Source: Setophaga petechia (lineage: Eukaryota; Chordata; Aves; Passeriformes; Parulidae). Taken from it: a stretch of DNA of 64,000 nucleotides. The DNA lies in contig JANCRA010000028.1 of NCBI GenBank assembly GCA_024362935.1, forward strand, positions 4,686,501-4,750,500, in the 5' to 3' direction. This document shows positions 8,701-23,700 of this stretch, one piece after another. The notes beneath the pieces are model-generated. The model was not told the origin of the DNA and made no database searches. It saw only the letters and a list, made by a program, of their open reading frames with translations. The first letter of the stretch is position 1, and each line of letters opens with the position of its first letter. The position numbers were made by a program, and so were the translations under genes.

Positions 8701-11700
8701 CTAGATTTTTAATAGTAGTGTGTCATGAGTTCTCTGAAATAGCCAGTTAAAGTAAGTTACATTTATGAGCTTAGTTCTGATTTATAGGCTCAGCTGAATA
8801 AAAATACCTTGTACATTTGTTAGTTCAAAGTTGTGAAATGCTGTGTGAGTTACTTTTTGTACATGCTCAACACAGCTTTTTATATTAAAGATTTTCTTAA
8901 GGTCAAAGTTAATAAAGCTGGCAGTGGTTCTCTTCAATAAAAAAAATCCCAACCCTTTTCTAACTCTCTCCTTTGTTTTCAAAAACACTTAGACAAGCTA
9001 TATTAAACTGATTTTTGGTGTAGGAGGACAGTTTATGGAAAGAAAAATCAAATAAAAAATATTACTGTTCTTAGGACAATTTCTTAAATAAAGAAAATCT
9101 GTTAACCCTGGAGGAATGTGAGTGGATGCAGTGAGAGAGGGATGCAGCAGTGATGAGTAATGGAAGGTGTGGCTTTTGGAACCAAACCACCCAAAAAGCT
9201 GAGGAGCTTTTTGCTAAGCAGAAGCTTAACTTCCTTCCAGTCCCAGCTACCCTGGATGGATCCTGCTGATTCACTGCTGTTTGTGATGGGCTGTCTCCAC
9301 CTAAGCATGACTCCAGCTGACTTTTATAGGAAGGCAGTGCAAATACCTTCAAACTTGCTAAACACTGCAGATTTCCAGCCAGGCTGCTTCCTGTTACTAT
9401 GAATCCAATACTTTGGGGAATGGATTCTTTTGATTTTGTTTTACTAATGTTGCAACATTTGTTGCTATGGTTTCTATGAAATACCTTGCTTTAAGGAAAT
9501 ATGCTGAAATATTTTTTTTTTGTTACTCTTCAGGCCTTTGCACAATTTGATGCTGAAGGAGATGGCACTGTTGATGTGGAGAATATGCTGGAAGCTCTCA
9601 AGAATTCTAGTGGAGCAAATCTTCAGGGGGAGCTGAGCCATGTAATCAGGCAACTGCAAGCTTGTTCACTGGTGCCAGGTATGAGAGCAGAGTGTTGGAA
9701 GAAAGGGTTTCCCAAGCCCGGCCCCATAAAAAAGGTGCTGCTTCAATAAATTGCTTTAATAGCTTTGCTTGTCCTAATCTTATCAAAACCATCCTCCAGA
9801 AGGTTCTTGGTTCTTTAGTGTCAAGCAAGTGGAGTTGTTGTAAATTAAACATTTCCCAGAATTACATGCTGAACTTCCTTTCACAAATCATCACTGTTTC
9901 CTTCTCTGTGTGACTGGGGAGTGCCTTACCCCTGTTTGGTTCATCTCCCAGACAGAAAATTCAGAATTTTGGTGAGTGCCCAGCTAATGCAGCCTTGTAC
10001 TTGGTAACTGGAGGAATAAATCCTCCATGGAGTCTGTTCCAGGGGATGAGTCACATATTTTATTATTATTATTATTATATTGATATTCAGCATTTGAAAT
10101 CCTGATAAGACATAATTCAGGTTATATGGTTTATAGTTCAGAAAGTGCCAGTTTCCAGAATTTGATTTCTGGGATAAGTGTCAGTTACTGGCTTTCCTTC
10201 CAAGCATTTGATGATAAGTGGCTAAAGGGGATTTGCCTTAAAGGATCAGACAAGAAACACTAGAATTTGCTGCAGAGAATTCAGAGGAGAGGACTTGGAG
10301 AGTACTGTTCTATGCATGTACATGCACTGGGATTCAGGTACCAGTGCTCAGGAGCTGACATTTCTCATCAAGCTGGTGGAAAGCATTAGGAATAATCCAC
10401 AATTCCAAAGGGAAAAGCTCACTGTAGCTCAGGGTGAGTGATTTTTAACCAAGTAGCAACTGCTTCACTTAGATTTTGAAGGTAAGGGTTTGGGGCAGCA
10501 AAACAAACATGAGATTTTTGGTAATTCCTTTGAACTCCTTCAGGCATTTCAAGTCACTTGCAAAAATATTTCCCTTCTGTAGAGATTGCAGACTTGAGCT
10601 ACATCCTCTAACAGTTTTACATCCTTCTCACTTTGTGGAGCCTGAGGAAATGCTGTCTCTTTCCAGGGTTCATTGATATATTCTCTGAGTCCAAAGAGCG
10701 CCTGGGCCTTCACGCCTCGATGATCCTGAGGTTCCTGCACAGGAACCGCATCTCCAGCACCGCCATCCCCTACCCAGTGCTGGAGTACTTCAACAACATC
10801 TGCACCATGCGCTCCTCCGTGCTCAAGGACTCCTTGGACCGACTGCTCCTCAAGGAGAGAGGTGTGCAGTGCTTCCCTTCTCTTTCAGGGTGTGGCCATG
10901 GCTGTGAAAAATAGGCCACAGATAAAATGAAAAGCTTTCTTGACTATTGGGAAGTTGATCTGCATGCTTCTGTGGGTTTTTGTTGGTTTTTTGAAGCACA
11001 TAAATTATTTCCTGAACTACTCAGCGATCTGAGTAACACTCTGGAATGTTCTTATCTTTCTCTTTGGCTGTTCAGAATCGATGGTTACTCATTTGTGATA
11101 TTCTGTATTCAGTCAAACATCTCTACTAGTTGCTAGAAACTTAGTTTCCATGTGAAGGTGGATGTTTTATGAAGTTGACTGTTCAGTACTAAAAGATACT
11201 TTATCACTTTGGACTGGAGATGATTAATCCTGCACTGTATCTCTGATGGGACTGGCCTGGTCCCTACAGGGAGGGCTCCTTTTCTTTTCAGATTTCTACA
11301 CTTGTATTGAAATAGATCAAGTTACATGAGAAAGAGAGTGCTTTGTCCTGTCCCTAAAATACATGAATTGAAGTTTTCTCCATTGTAATTTATTTTGCCT
11401 TTCATCTGTTTGTATTTGGCTACAAAAATAATAAAGCAGTGTTAAGGCCAGTAATGAAAGGGGTAGATAAAGGCTACTGAACTCCAGGGACTGGAGTTGT
11501 TTTCATACAGAGAGTGGTAGATGGAGATTATTGCAATTTCATCTGAAATGAAACTTTGCTGTCTCCTAATTCCTGTCAGAAACATTCCTTCAGGGGCTGT
11601 GTTCTGTGCCAACAAGTTCATTTATGTGAGACAGTTCTTACAAAGGTATAACAACACTCAAAACAGGCCAAAGAAAAATATTCTGCGTGGTTTTTTGCAG

Positions 11701-14700
11701 AATACCCCAGTGATCTGAATGGTAATCAGGAGTCAGACAAGCTGAAGTCTGTCACAAAGTGCTACACACACATCGAGACCTCCTCCAATTCCGCCGATAT
11801 CGACAAGATGACGAACGGAGAGACCTCGTCCTTCTGGCAGTCGGACGGGAGCGCCCGCTCCCACTGGATCCGGTGAGCTCGGGGCCTTGGGCTCACAGCC
11901 AGGGCTGGGCTGGACTCATCCTGCCTGGATCCAGGCTGCTCCATGGCTCCCCTCCTCAGCTGGGCAGGAGACAGAAAATGTAACAAAGCTCTTGGCTCAA
12001 GGGCAGGGAGAGCTCTCACCAGCTACCACCACAGACTTGACTCAGGGAATTTAAATCATGGTGGGGTTAGGAGAAGCAAAAGCAAATCTTCTTCCTAGGC
12101 TTAGAGAAAAAGGGAAGAGAAGTTATCTCCTCCCCTCCAGAGACACAGGGGAATGGGGAGTGTGGGCTGCACTCAGTTCATCACATGCTGGCTCTGCCAC
12201 TCCTTCCTCCTCAGGGGCAGGGCTCCTCACATCTTCCCTGCACCAGTGTAGGCTCCCTTCCATGGTGCTCCCTCAAAGTGCTCCAGTCTGGGTCCTTCCC
12301 ATGGGGTGCAGTTACAGAATCACAGAATATTGAGTTGGAAGGGATCCCCAAGGATTGTCAAGTCCAGAACTTAAGTGAGTGGCCCATATGGGGACCAGTC
12401 CTTCAGGAAGAGGCTGCTGCAGCATGGGTTCCCCATGGGATCACAAATCCTGCCAGCAAACCTCCTCCAGTGCACACTGCTCTCTCCATGGGGACAAAGG
12501 ACCATCCTCCAGCAACTTCTCACACCCTGTAGCCCCCCACTGCTAAAACCTTGTCACACAAACCCAATACAGGTATAATTGAAAAATCTGGAATTAATGA
12601 GTGACAGATAAAAGCAGAAGTCATTAATCTCTGCATAAAATTTAAAAGCCTGACTGCCAAATAAAAGGTCACCTGTAAAATGCCTATATTACCTGTGATG
12701 ACACACAGTCTTGTGTATCACCATAGCAGATACAGCATTTTACAGGTGACCTGTATAGTGAAGCTTTCCAAGCTGTAATACAGATGCAGTGTTTGGTACT
12801 TGAATAGAAACACTCTGCCACTGTCCAGGAAGTGCCATGAAACAGAAATGCTCAATGAAACAGAAATATTTAGTGGATTTTTTCAGTGTTAGATCTTCAA
12901 ATATGTGCTTCAAAGGAAAAAAAATCACATTTTAGTCATTATTAACATTGCATTTTTATTCCTAAGGAATGAATTCTCAGTTGAAAATATAAATAGAAAA
13001 TTCTACAGTCTCTCAGAGGCAACTGTTCACTAAATCAGTTTTTTTTAACTCGTTCACCATGGTATGGTTAAGAACACCTGTGAAGCATTGGGTAAATTTC
13101 AGAGGATTTATTTGTATTTGTAGAGGAGGAAATTAATAATAAGGAAAAAGATATAATAATAATAATAGTGAGGAAAAGGAATAATAATATAATATCTAAT
13201 GTATATACACATGTGTAATATTATGATATATAACAATAAAAGCACAGTGCTTGACTTATCTTCTCTTTTCAAGAACCATTTTCTCTTCCTTGCTTTGCAG
13301 TTTAAAGATGAAACCAGATGTGGTTTTGAGACACCTGTCCATTGCAGTGGCAGCTAATGACCAGAGTTACATGCCACAGCAGGTCACAGTGGCAGTGGGG
13401 AGGAATGCCAGCAGTCTCCAGGAGGTCCGAGATGTTCACATTCCAAGCAATATCACTGGCTACGTAACTCTGTTGGAAAACGCTAACATTAGTCAGATGT
13501 GTGAGTCAATAAAGATACCATTGGGATTCTGCTTTGGTGCTTTTTGCAAGGTGAAAGGTTGGGTAGATCATGGAGAAATGTGTTCAAGTGTCACTCATCA
13601 GGGGTGACACTTTGGGCCTGGTGCTTGGGTCAGAGGAATTGTTTTAATTCTGGTTTAATTTCTGGCTTGTAGGAGAATTTTCCAAGCCTTTCTTGTGGTC
13701 TCTGTAACGTGGGCTAAGGGTTGAAGAGAAAAATGACTGAAGATGCAGTTTTAGCCTTTCAATGTGAAAACATGGGGCACTTTCAAAATATCCTTGCTTG
13801 CAGAGTGAAAGCATATGTTGGCTGATAGTATCTAGCAAAAAATTTGCTTTTTTTTTTTGGTATTGAAACTCTGAAGCTGGTCCAATGTAAGGCAGGTTTT
13901 ATGCTTTTAAGTAGTGTTATTTTTGATTCTGGTAGCTCTGTGGGTGCTATATTGGAATCAATCAAGAAAAGCTGCTCCTTCCTAAGATGGTTTCTGCAGC
14001 TTCAGGAATTTTGTCCCTTCAGTTCCAAAAGATGCTTTTCCCTGAGAGGAGCTTTCACTGCCACAGAAGTGGGCAGCAAGGATGTTACTCCTCAAAAGTA
14101 ATCAGGACAATGCCATCTGTGCAAAATGGTCAAGAACTTGTGTGAAAATTTTTATGTAACTTTAAACTTTGCCTTTGAGCTTTGCTCCTTTTCCCTATTA
14201 TCTCCACAGACGCTTCCAAGACACTTTATGTGTATCTAGATAGGAAGGTACAGGTGAAATAATCTATTTTCGACTAAAATAAAATAATCTATTATCTATT
14301 TGAGGATATTTTATTATTTAAATAAATAATCTATTTATCTATTTGAGGATATTTTATTACATTTTTTCCTAGTTTCTAGCCATAGCATGTGTAATGGATG
14401 CACAGGATATTGATGCAAAGGGTAAATTTTCCAGATAGGAGGGTGTGTGCTTGTCCACATCAAGCAATGCTGTTCCATCCCTGCCATTACTCTTCCAAGA
14501 GATCCCGCGCTAATTCAATATTTAGAACATCTACTCTTCTACCTCTAATCTAGCAGAAGAAATGGGAAAAAAAATTCTGATTTGTTTTTTTGACAGATGT
14601 ACAGATAAACATCAAGCGTTGCCTTAGTGATGGCTGTGACACCAGGATCCACGGGCTGCGGGCCGTGGGCTACCAGCGCGTGAGGAAGGTGGGAGTGTCC

Positions 14701-17700
14701 GTGTGCGACGCCTCGGCCATCTGGTACTGGTCCCTGCTGACCTCTCTGGTGACAGCTTCCATGGAAACCAACCCAGCATTTGTTCACACCATTTTACAGA
14801 ATACTCAGTAAGTACCAAACTTACATGGGGTGTGATTTGAGCTACTTCTTATTTTTAAAAAAATATATATACTTGCGGCTTTAGGAAGCAATCTGTTGTA
14901 GGGGACTGGTTTCTGCTCCCTTCATTCAGGTTTTAAACAGCTTTTTCTGTCTCATTGTTCAGGTGTTTAAACAGCTTTTTCTGTCTCATTGTTCAGGTGT
15001 TTAAACAGCTTTTTCTGTCTCATTGTTCAGATTTTTGATGTTTTTCTTCTGTCCATTTCCACGTACTAGAACAAGTGTTGGCTGTTTCAATTCAACAATT
15101 CTCTTGGCTGTTTCATCTAATCTGGTTGTTAAACCATGACTTAATGGATTTTAGCTATTTCTTCATTTTTTTTAGAAAAATACTTCTAGCTTTAGGAAGC
15201 AATCTGGTTTCTACTCCCTTCATTCAGGTGTTTAAACAGCTTTTTCTGTCTCATTTTTCAGATTTTGGATGTTTTTCCTCTACCATTTGCATGCACTAGA
15301 ACAAGTGTAATTCTCCTGGCTGTTTCATCTTATCTAGTTGTTAAAGCATGACTTAATGGATTTTAGCTACTTCTTAATTTTTTTAGAAAAATCCTTGTGG
15401 CTTTAGGAAGCAATCTCTTGTATGTGACTGCTTTCTACTCCTTTCAGGTGTTTAAACAGCTTTTTCTGTCTCATTGTTCAGATTTTTTATGTTTTTCTTC
15501 TATCCATTTGCACATACTAGAACAAGTGTAATCCTCCTGGCTGTTTCATCTAATCTAGTTGTTAAACCATGACTTAATGGACATAGAAAAATAAATTTTC
15601 CACTGATCATTTACTTGTAATGACTTTGAGCAGCCTAAAATTAATTCATTTTTCTTGTCTGGTATTAATAATCAATAAAATTTACATCTTCCCCTTAGGA
15701 CTGGAGCTTAATTTAGTTTAATTTTCTGCAGATTTCTACTTATATAATGCTTTGTCATGCATTTTATGGGGATATAGTTGAGTTTTTGCACCATCTCCAT
15801 GCAAATGTTAGCTTGTGGTGATTGACCATTTTCTGTGTAACGTTTCCTTGTTAGATTGCCAAACACTTCTGCTGGATGACTTGAAGGATTGGAATCCCAA
15901 TAAAAGCTCTCCACACCCACATGAGCTTTTACAGAGCTCAGTTAGCACAGTGTCACCCCACTGAAGAGCAGGGCTGTCATTAGGTTAATGAATCCTGTAG
16001 GCTAAAGTCCACTAAGCCTATCTTTTAATTCTTGTTATCTGTGAAATCTCTTCAGAGTTTAGATAACTTCATACATGTCATAGTCCCATAGTTGCAGGCT
16101 CTGCTGAAAAAGAGGACCTTCAGTTTTGGTCAAGTTTAGAGATTTTTTAGAAATATAACATGAATACTGAGCTAATAAAGCATTGAAAAAATTATAATGG
16201 AGAGATCCTGATTAAAATCATGCTTTCAGGAATTAGATTCACTCTTTAGAATTATAAAGCAAATACCCCAAACTTTAGAATTGGATGGAATAACTGTAAT
16301 ACTGAAAACTTTAGTATTGGGTAGAATAACATTGGTGAAACTGCTTGAGAATTCCTAATTTCAGAGGTTATCAAAATATCTTTGGGAATTCAGAATAATT
16401 CTGATTTGAGCTAACAAGTGTCTCTCTTAGTTTCTCTTATTCTTCTGAGGGAATTTCAAATCGATTTTCCCTTTACTCACAGGCTCTTGCTCAATTCTGG
16501 ACCAATTTAAAATGAAGCAATGCTTGGACACTAAGCTATTTCTAATGCTGTCACAGATTTAATTTAAAACTCCTTGATATGTTTGTCTCATTCAGTCTGA
16601 GACTGAGACTAGATTCAAGATTACCCAGCAGTCACTGAACTTTCCCTGCCTAGAATGCAATAGTGTTGTTCCCTTTTGAAGAGAATCTCTGTGTAAATAG
16701 ATTTAGTGCACTCAGAAGCAATTTGCAGAGACCTGCCCACACAAAGCATGAAGATTCAAGCCTCTAATTCACATTAGGAGGCTCTGTTCTCCAATTCTGC
16801 CTGGTTTCCTGACATTATGTTTCACTTTTTCCTAGGAAAGCACTGCAGCACATGCCACCTCTATCCCTAACACCAGGCTCCACAGATTTTTCAAGCTTCT
16901 TATCACCAAATGTTTTGGAAGAAGTAGATAGCTTCCTTATCAGAATAACAAGGTGAGCTTGTGTGATTGATTCAGTGGGAAGTGGTTTGGAAGAGTGCAA
17001 ATCAAATTTTTACATCATTACTCACATGCTCCTTTTTAAGTATCATGAAAAATACAAATACATCAACAAACACCTCAGAGATTCTGTGGCAGTTTGTCTT
17101 TATTGAGAAACAGAATGTCCCAGTTTTTCTTTTCACACTGTTGTTGTTTTTCCTCCCAGTTGTTGTACTACCCCAGAGGTGGAGCTGACCCTCCTGGCCT
17201 TTGCCTTAGCCCGGGGCAGTGTTGCCAAAGTGCTGAGTTCCCTTTGTGCCATCACTGATCATCTGGACACTCCTTACAAGGCTTCCTCCCTGATCTCCTC
17301 CATGGCAGCAGTCAGACAGAACCTGCTCTATAAATATGGTAATGCAACAATCCTGCATCCTTTACAGCCTTAAGCAAATACAAATATATATATAAATATA
17401 TAGCTTTGAGTTGTTCCACTTGGTGGGTTTTAAAATGATCCAAATCTTCTTAATTAAAACCTGTCACTGAAATCACAACCTAGCAGCTGAACTGCCCAAA
17501 AAGTTGGTGATTGATCAGCTTTTTGTAATTAAAGAGTTAAACCAATAGAGAAAAGATGAACTTTGTAGATCATGGCCCCTGTATCAGCATGGTGATGATG
17601 GTGTTTGTGTTGCCTAAAAGGCAAATGACAGGAAGCATTTTCCTTCTTCCAGTAAAACATTTGTTTGTGTGAGTGAGCTTCTGTGAGTGCTCTCTCCTGC

Positions 17701-20700
17701 AGGCTTGTACAAATTTTAGATGCATTTTAAATGCAATGCCATTAGCATCTCTCTATGGTTCTTCCTTTTTTTTTCACTTATATAAAATGAGTTAAAATGA
17801 AGTTTTTATAATCTGAGTATTTAATGAGTGTAGAACTGTTCATGGTCTGGCACCAGGTGGTGATTTTGCTGCATTTGCTGGACTTGTTTGATAAATCTGT
17901 ATTTTCTCAGGTATCAACTTCTGAGATTCTCATTAGTGTCTCATGAAGAATTCATGAAGACCCTTTATTTGCCTTTTAATCTGTTTTTTCAGTACTTCTT
18001 GTCTTGTGCCAAAGAACACATGGATTATTTTATAATTATTGATGTTTACTTTCAAAAATTTTGAAAATTGGTTTGTTTTCCCCAGAGTAACTAATGCCTT
18101 TTGTAAGACAAGTGGTTTTCCATAGACTGTGAATTCCAAAGTGTGGCAATAGTTGAAGGAACATTGTTGTGAATTTCATTGTCCTTCTGTCTGTATCTAA
18201 AACTCCAACTACTTCAGATTAATGTATTTCTCATATTCCAGTTTCCCTCCCCTTTTTTGGGTCTGACAGTAGTGAAAATCTCATAGTATTGTCATTTTTT
18301 CCATGTTTTTTTATGAACAAAGAACTATGGAAAATCTATTTTACCATTTTAAATGAATTTGATAAACCTGTTGATTTTTTGACTTAGGAAAGCCTTTAAA
18401 ACTCACTCTGCAAGCATGTGATGTAAAGGGAAAAGAAGATAAATCAGGGCCTGAAAACCTCCTTGTAGAGCCATGGACTGGGGATGGTAAGAGCCTGGAC
18501 TTAAAATCCATAATATTAGAATCAGAAAATCATTTAAGTTAGCTGATTCCACCAAACAGAATGATTGTTGACAATGCTGTGGTGCTGTTCCATATTTACT
18601 TGTATATATATTTGATTCTTTATAGTTTTATGCTATGGAAGATTTGTAATTAAAGAAAAAGTAAGCTAACAAACAAAAACCCAAACTAAAACAGTATATA
18701 AATTCGATTTTGCAACACTGTAGATTTCTCATAAATCAGTTTCTTGTCAAAACAAGCCAACCAAACAAAAAGATTGGATTTTGGAGAGAGTTATTAATAT
18801 TCTATGTGGAAGTCAGCAGTGAGCTGCCACAGGGAATATTCTCCTAGAACAAACTTTGTGGTTGAAGTCATGAATCACTGTTAGTTTCCCAAATATTGAT
18901 GGGAGAGAGTTTGTAGAAATCATTGAAATTCTCACTGCATGTACCTATTAATTCTCTCTTAAAGCCTCTCTTTGTCAATGCAATGCTTTTATTTACTGGA
19001 TACAACCTAAACAAAGAGATTTGTGTTTCTTGACCTCCTTTTTAAGTGAAATATGCCACCCAATCTTTTTTTTTTAATAGTTTATTGTCTTGTGCAGTGC
19101 TACTGGTAAATGAAAGCCATTGTGACAGAAAATCAGGCACTTTCTAAATGCTTATTTTACACCTCTGTTAGTTCATGTGCATTATTTGAGTTTATTCTTT
19201 GCTTATTTTGTGGCTTGTCTGTTGTTGTTTTGTGGGTCACAGTTTGGGGGACTATTCACTGAGTTCAGTGAATAGAGCCACAAGCCAAAGAAACATTTGG
19301 GAATTACTAATAAACTTTAATAAGAAAATATTCTTGAAACTGCTGCAGATATTGCAGTGCCCAGAGAGATACTGGAGAGTGCTGTGTAAAATACAATATT
19401 TTAAGTAGTCCCTTTTATTTGGAAATATTTGTTAATGAGCATTTCACTGGAAAAGCTTTGTGGTTTTGTTTCCCCCCTTCAGCCCACTGTCCCAGTATTT
19501 TCTTTCATCCAGACTCCTTCTGTTCCCACTGCTGCTTTAGGTTTTCTTACTGAAACTGGGAAAACCAGAGCAAGTATCATTCTTTCTACTGGAACTGAAT
19601 CTTCATTTCAAGTGACACAAATTAGAATAAAGGTATGTAGTTGCTGGGAGCTTTTGAAGTAGAAGATGTACTTTTTTCCCCTAGTGGTGGCATTGAATTT
19701 GGATATTTTTTATATGAACTGAAATTTAAATTCATTATGAAATACTGTTATTTTAGAGTTTTTCTTCAGTGTAAGTCAGGGAACTTCAGGAAAAGGAGGT
19801 CTTAAATCATTCCAGTAAAGACATTTATTTTATATTGATTTTATCTATATCTAGATCTCAAGCCAGAGACTCTTTGGTTCATGGTTTCTCACTGAAGTGT
19901 GTGGATTTATATGCAAGGTCTTTTATCTTATGTTTAAAATAACTTCTTGGCTCTGTGAATAGCAGGTGTCAAGATACAAAGCATGTGAGTTCAGATTAAA
20001 TGAGAATATTTCAAATTCTGTTTAGAGACACCAGTGTCATTTGCATTTGGTGTGACTGTTATGTGGTTTCAAAGGAAGGTCTTGTGATTAAATCTCATGG
20101 CCAAGACAAAACTTCAGTGAGGTTTCTGCAGCTGAATTGGCTTATTTACTTAAGGCAAAGCTATAGTATTATTTAATTCCCAGAGCAACAATGCATATTT
20201 CTATGTCAAAGACATTTAATGGACTTCTGGCAAGTAAATTTTAACTGGAGTTGGAGAGGCAGCTGAGTTGTTTTGCAGTGTAGTGATATTAATAGGGAAA
20301 CGTGATTTTAGTTTTGTTGATTTTTTTTGAATGTAAAAGGAAAACAAAATGGGAAATAATATGTAGAACTGTAATATATCTAATTAATATGTGGAATTCT
20401 AGTTAATGTAAGGGTCCTGGCAGGGTGATAAATACAGTAAATAATAACCGTGTGCATATCTCAATTCAGTGGGGTACAGAAGCTTTCATAACATTTCTCT
20501 AAACGTGTTTGGTGTTCCTGTGCAGTTCCAGAGAGCAGGATTGTCAGGATTTGGTTGTTTTCCATAATTGTTTATTCTCCTTCCTGCCCCTGTGGCGTTG
20601 CCCCTCAGGTGCGGCGCGGCGCCATCGGGGCGCAGTGTGGGCTGGTCTTTGCCTACAACGGCGCCTCAGAGAGGTTCCACGCTGAGGAGCACTTCAGGAG

Positions 20701-23700
20701 GTTTGAGAGCTACGACAAATGGAAGCTGAGGGAATTCAAACAGTTTTTAAAAACCAGGTATCAATGGATTTTTGCAATGCATAGATGGAAAATTAATGTT
20801 ATATTTGATTGCTTTGCAGTGCCACTCGAACTACTGAGAGTTGTTTCAGGTGGCTTAAAAATGGGGCATCATTTAATTGTCTGGTTTTAATGAGCCTCCA
20901 TTTGATGTGGTGAATGAAATATGCATATACCTGTTGTTTTCAGCCACTTGATTTGAAGACCTGTTATAAAAGAATAAACTCAAATAATATATATATAGTA
21001 ATATATGATATAGCAAAATTATATAATATATAATAATATATGATATAGCAAAATAAACCCTTTACTTGGAGTACAGATCAATGATAAAAAATTTTTAATT
21101 AAGTTTTATTAAATCAGTTTTCAGAACTGTTGCTTAGGAGTAAGGGGAATTTAAGGGGCTATGATGGAAAAGATTTTCTTGATTTTTTTTTTTAATTTTT
21201 TTTTTTTTACCTTGCATGTGATACAGTTTTGGGTTTGTGAAACTTTCTGTTGTCTTTCATCTTTATAGCCATAAGATACTCTAAGTGTTTTGTTCGAGCA
21301 TCAACAGCTTTGCAATGTTTCTAAACCTTTTCTTTATAAAGTGTGTTACATTCTTTTATACACAGAAGCAGCTGTTCATGTGATGATTTGGGAGATGATG
21401 ATCCTATTGGCTGGTTTGAAGTAGAAGAAGAATGGGATGAAGTTGATGTCAAAATGCAGCAATGCAGAGTTGCCCAAGTAAGAACCCACAAAACTCCCTT
21501 GGCCCAGTCACAATGAACAGGGGCTCTTTTCTGTGTCAACTGAAATAAACCTAATTCTGTTTTGTGAGAGAGAACTCTGCTGTACAGAGAAAAATATGAA
21601 TAGGCTTCTAGTTAAGTGAATAATTGAACTTTTGTCCTCTGAAATAGTTTCTTTTTCTCTGTATGCACATATATATATATATATATATATGTAGTTAAGT
21701 AGTGCTTCATTATCAAATTTAATGCAAAGTTATGTGCTAATGTGCAAATTACTGGTTTTAATATGATTGATGCTTTATTCTAGTATCTAGACCATTTAAG
21801 TACTGTGTAGTCATAGCATTTATTCTTCCAGAACCAGGTTCTTCAATCCTTGTTTCAGTGGGCAAACAATTATAAAACACTTCCATCAGTTAGGCTGCTG
21901 TCCCTGGAGAATGGAGACTCTTTCATTTTGAGAATGGCAGAAGATGGTTTTGGTTTTAAGTGCTTGGTGCATTTGTAGGGAATGTTGCATTTCAGATCAC
22001 GGTTCTGGAATCAGCTGTTGTAGTTCCCCAGTCCATCTGCACTGTGGGAATCAAGAGAATTGGTGACATTGTTGTGTCAGCTGGGATCTTTTCTGACTGT
22101 TGCTGCTTGCTAAGTCACTGCTGCTGCAGAGTAACCAGTGCATGTGGATGGCAGGACTTGCTGTTCCTTCAGTTTTGTGCTCTGCACCTCACTGAGAACA
22201 GACTGATCAAAGTATGTTCTAAATATTACATATTGATCCTCTGCTTGCTTTTAAAGGCAGCTAATAATTCTTTAACCAGCAAGAATACTGCAGCTGTGGC
22301 AGTGAGGAGCAGTGTGTGCAGAATGAATGAGCTGATAATCAATGAACAAACTTTGCAGGCACCTGCAGAGGTCATAGAACCATCCCTGTGACTTTTTGGA
22401 AGCATGGAGAGATAAAACTTAGCCTGAACCTGAGGCTCAGTATTTCAAACCTTTGGAGGTGATAGACAAGGTTTAGGATTCAACACAACCCCTGTGGCAG
22501 GGAGAAATGGCGAGGAGGACTCCATGGATATCAGAAGATTTAATTAATTATTTAATAATAATAATATATATTATTATACTAATTAATTACTTTATTTTAC
22601 TATATTATTCTATATTATATTACACTGTATTACATTACATCTAAACTGAATCTGCACAAACACTCAACTCAACTGCCCAGAATCTCGTGACTGTCAGCCC
22701 ACAGTCCCCACACACACCCGGATTCAAGTGGTCAGTGAATCAAAACACTCACACCAGATTCTAATTATCAATTCCTTTCAGGTAAACAATCTTCCACAAT
22801 GCTTTCCACTTGTGAACAACACAGGAGCAGTAAATGAGATAATTATTTTTTCTTTCTCTGAGGTTTAGAGAATGTGAATCCCAGAAATATTCTTGGGAAG
22901 TTGTGTCTGTGAAGAGAAATGGCCACAACAAGGGACTAAGGCTTCCCCCTTCAATCCTCACTTATGTACCTTTCAAAAGCCCAATTTGTACCAGCTTTCA
23001 AACCCACATTTTGTGCTGTTTTTATATCCATTTAGTACTTGATGATAAAGTTCCTGTGCACAAGACAAGACTCAGCAGAGCGGCTCGGGGTGCAAGGGCT
23101 GAGTGTTCTGGGCTACCTGCGGCCCCTGCGGGACGAGCCCTGCAGGACCATGAGCTGCCTGCAGTGCAGGAGAACTGAGGAGGACACAGTTTGTGGCACA
23201 ACTCTGCTCCTGAAGACACTTCACTTCATCCAGCAGCTGGCACAGGATCTGGTATTTTTACTTCTTATGGTTTTTTAAGCTTCTGTTTGTCAGGCTGAAA
23301 GGAATAAGGCTGCGCAAACAGCAGTTGTGAAAGGGCAAAGAAAAGTTGGGGTACTCTTAAAGGTTAAAAAGTGTGTTGGGGTACTCTTAACAACAGTTAA
23401 AAAGCATGTTGTGGAAAAAAATATTTATGAAAAATAGAGTTCTGTGTATGTTTGCTGAAGGTTTATTACTTCCAGTTAAATTAGAGGGAGAGGTCTGGTG
23501 ATGGAGAAAAGGGATGGGATCCTATAAATCCAGAAAGAGGGGAGGATTCTGTGGAGAAGGTTTCAGCATGAACTGTCACATTTAGGCACCAGAATGTCCA
23601 TGAAAAACTTAAATTGGAATTCATGTTAGCTGCAAATTTATAGGAAAGATGGCTGTACTTTCCTTTAAGCCCAGTGCTCAGAGATTTATGTTTTATAAAT

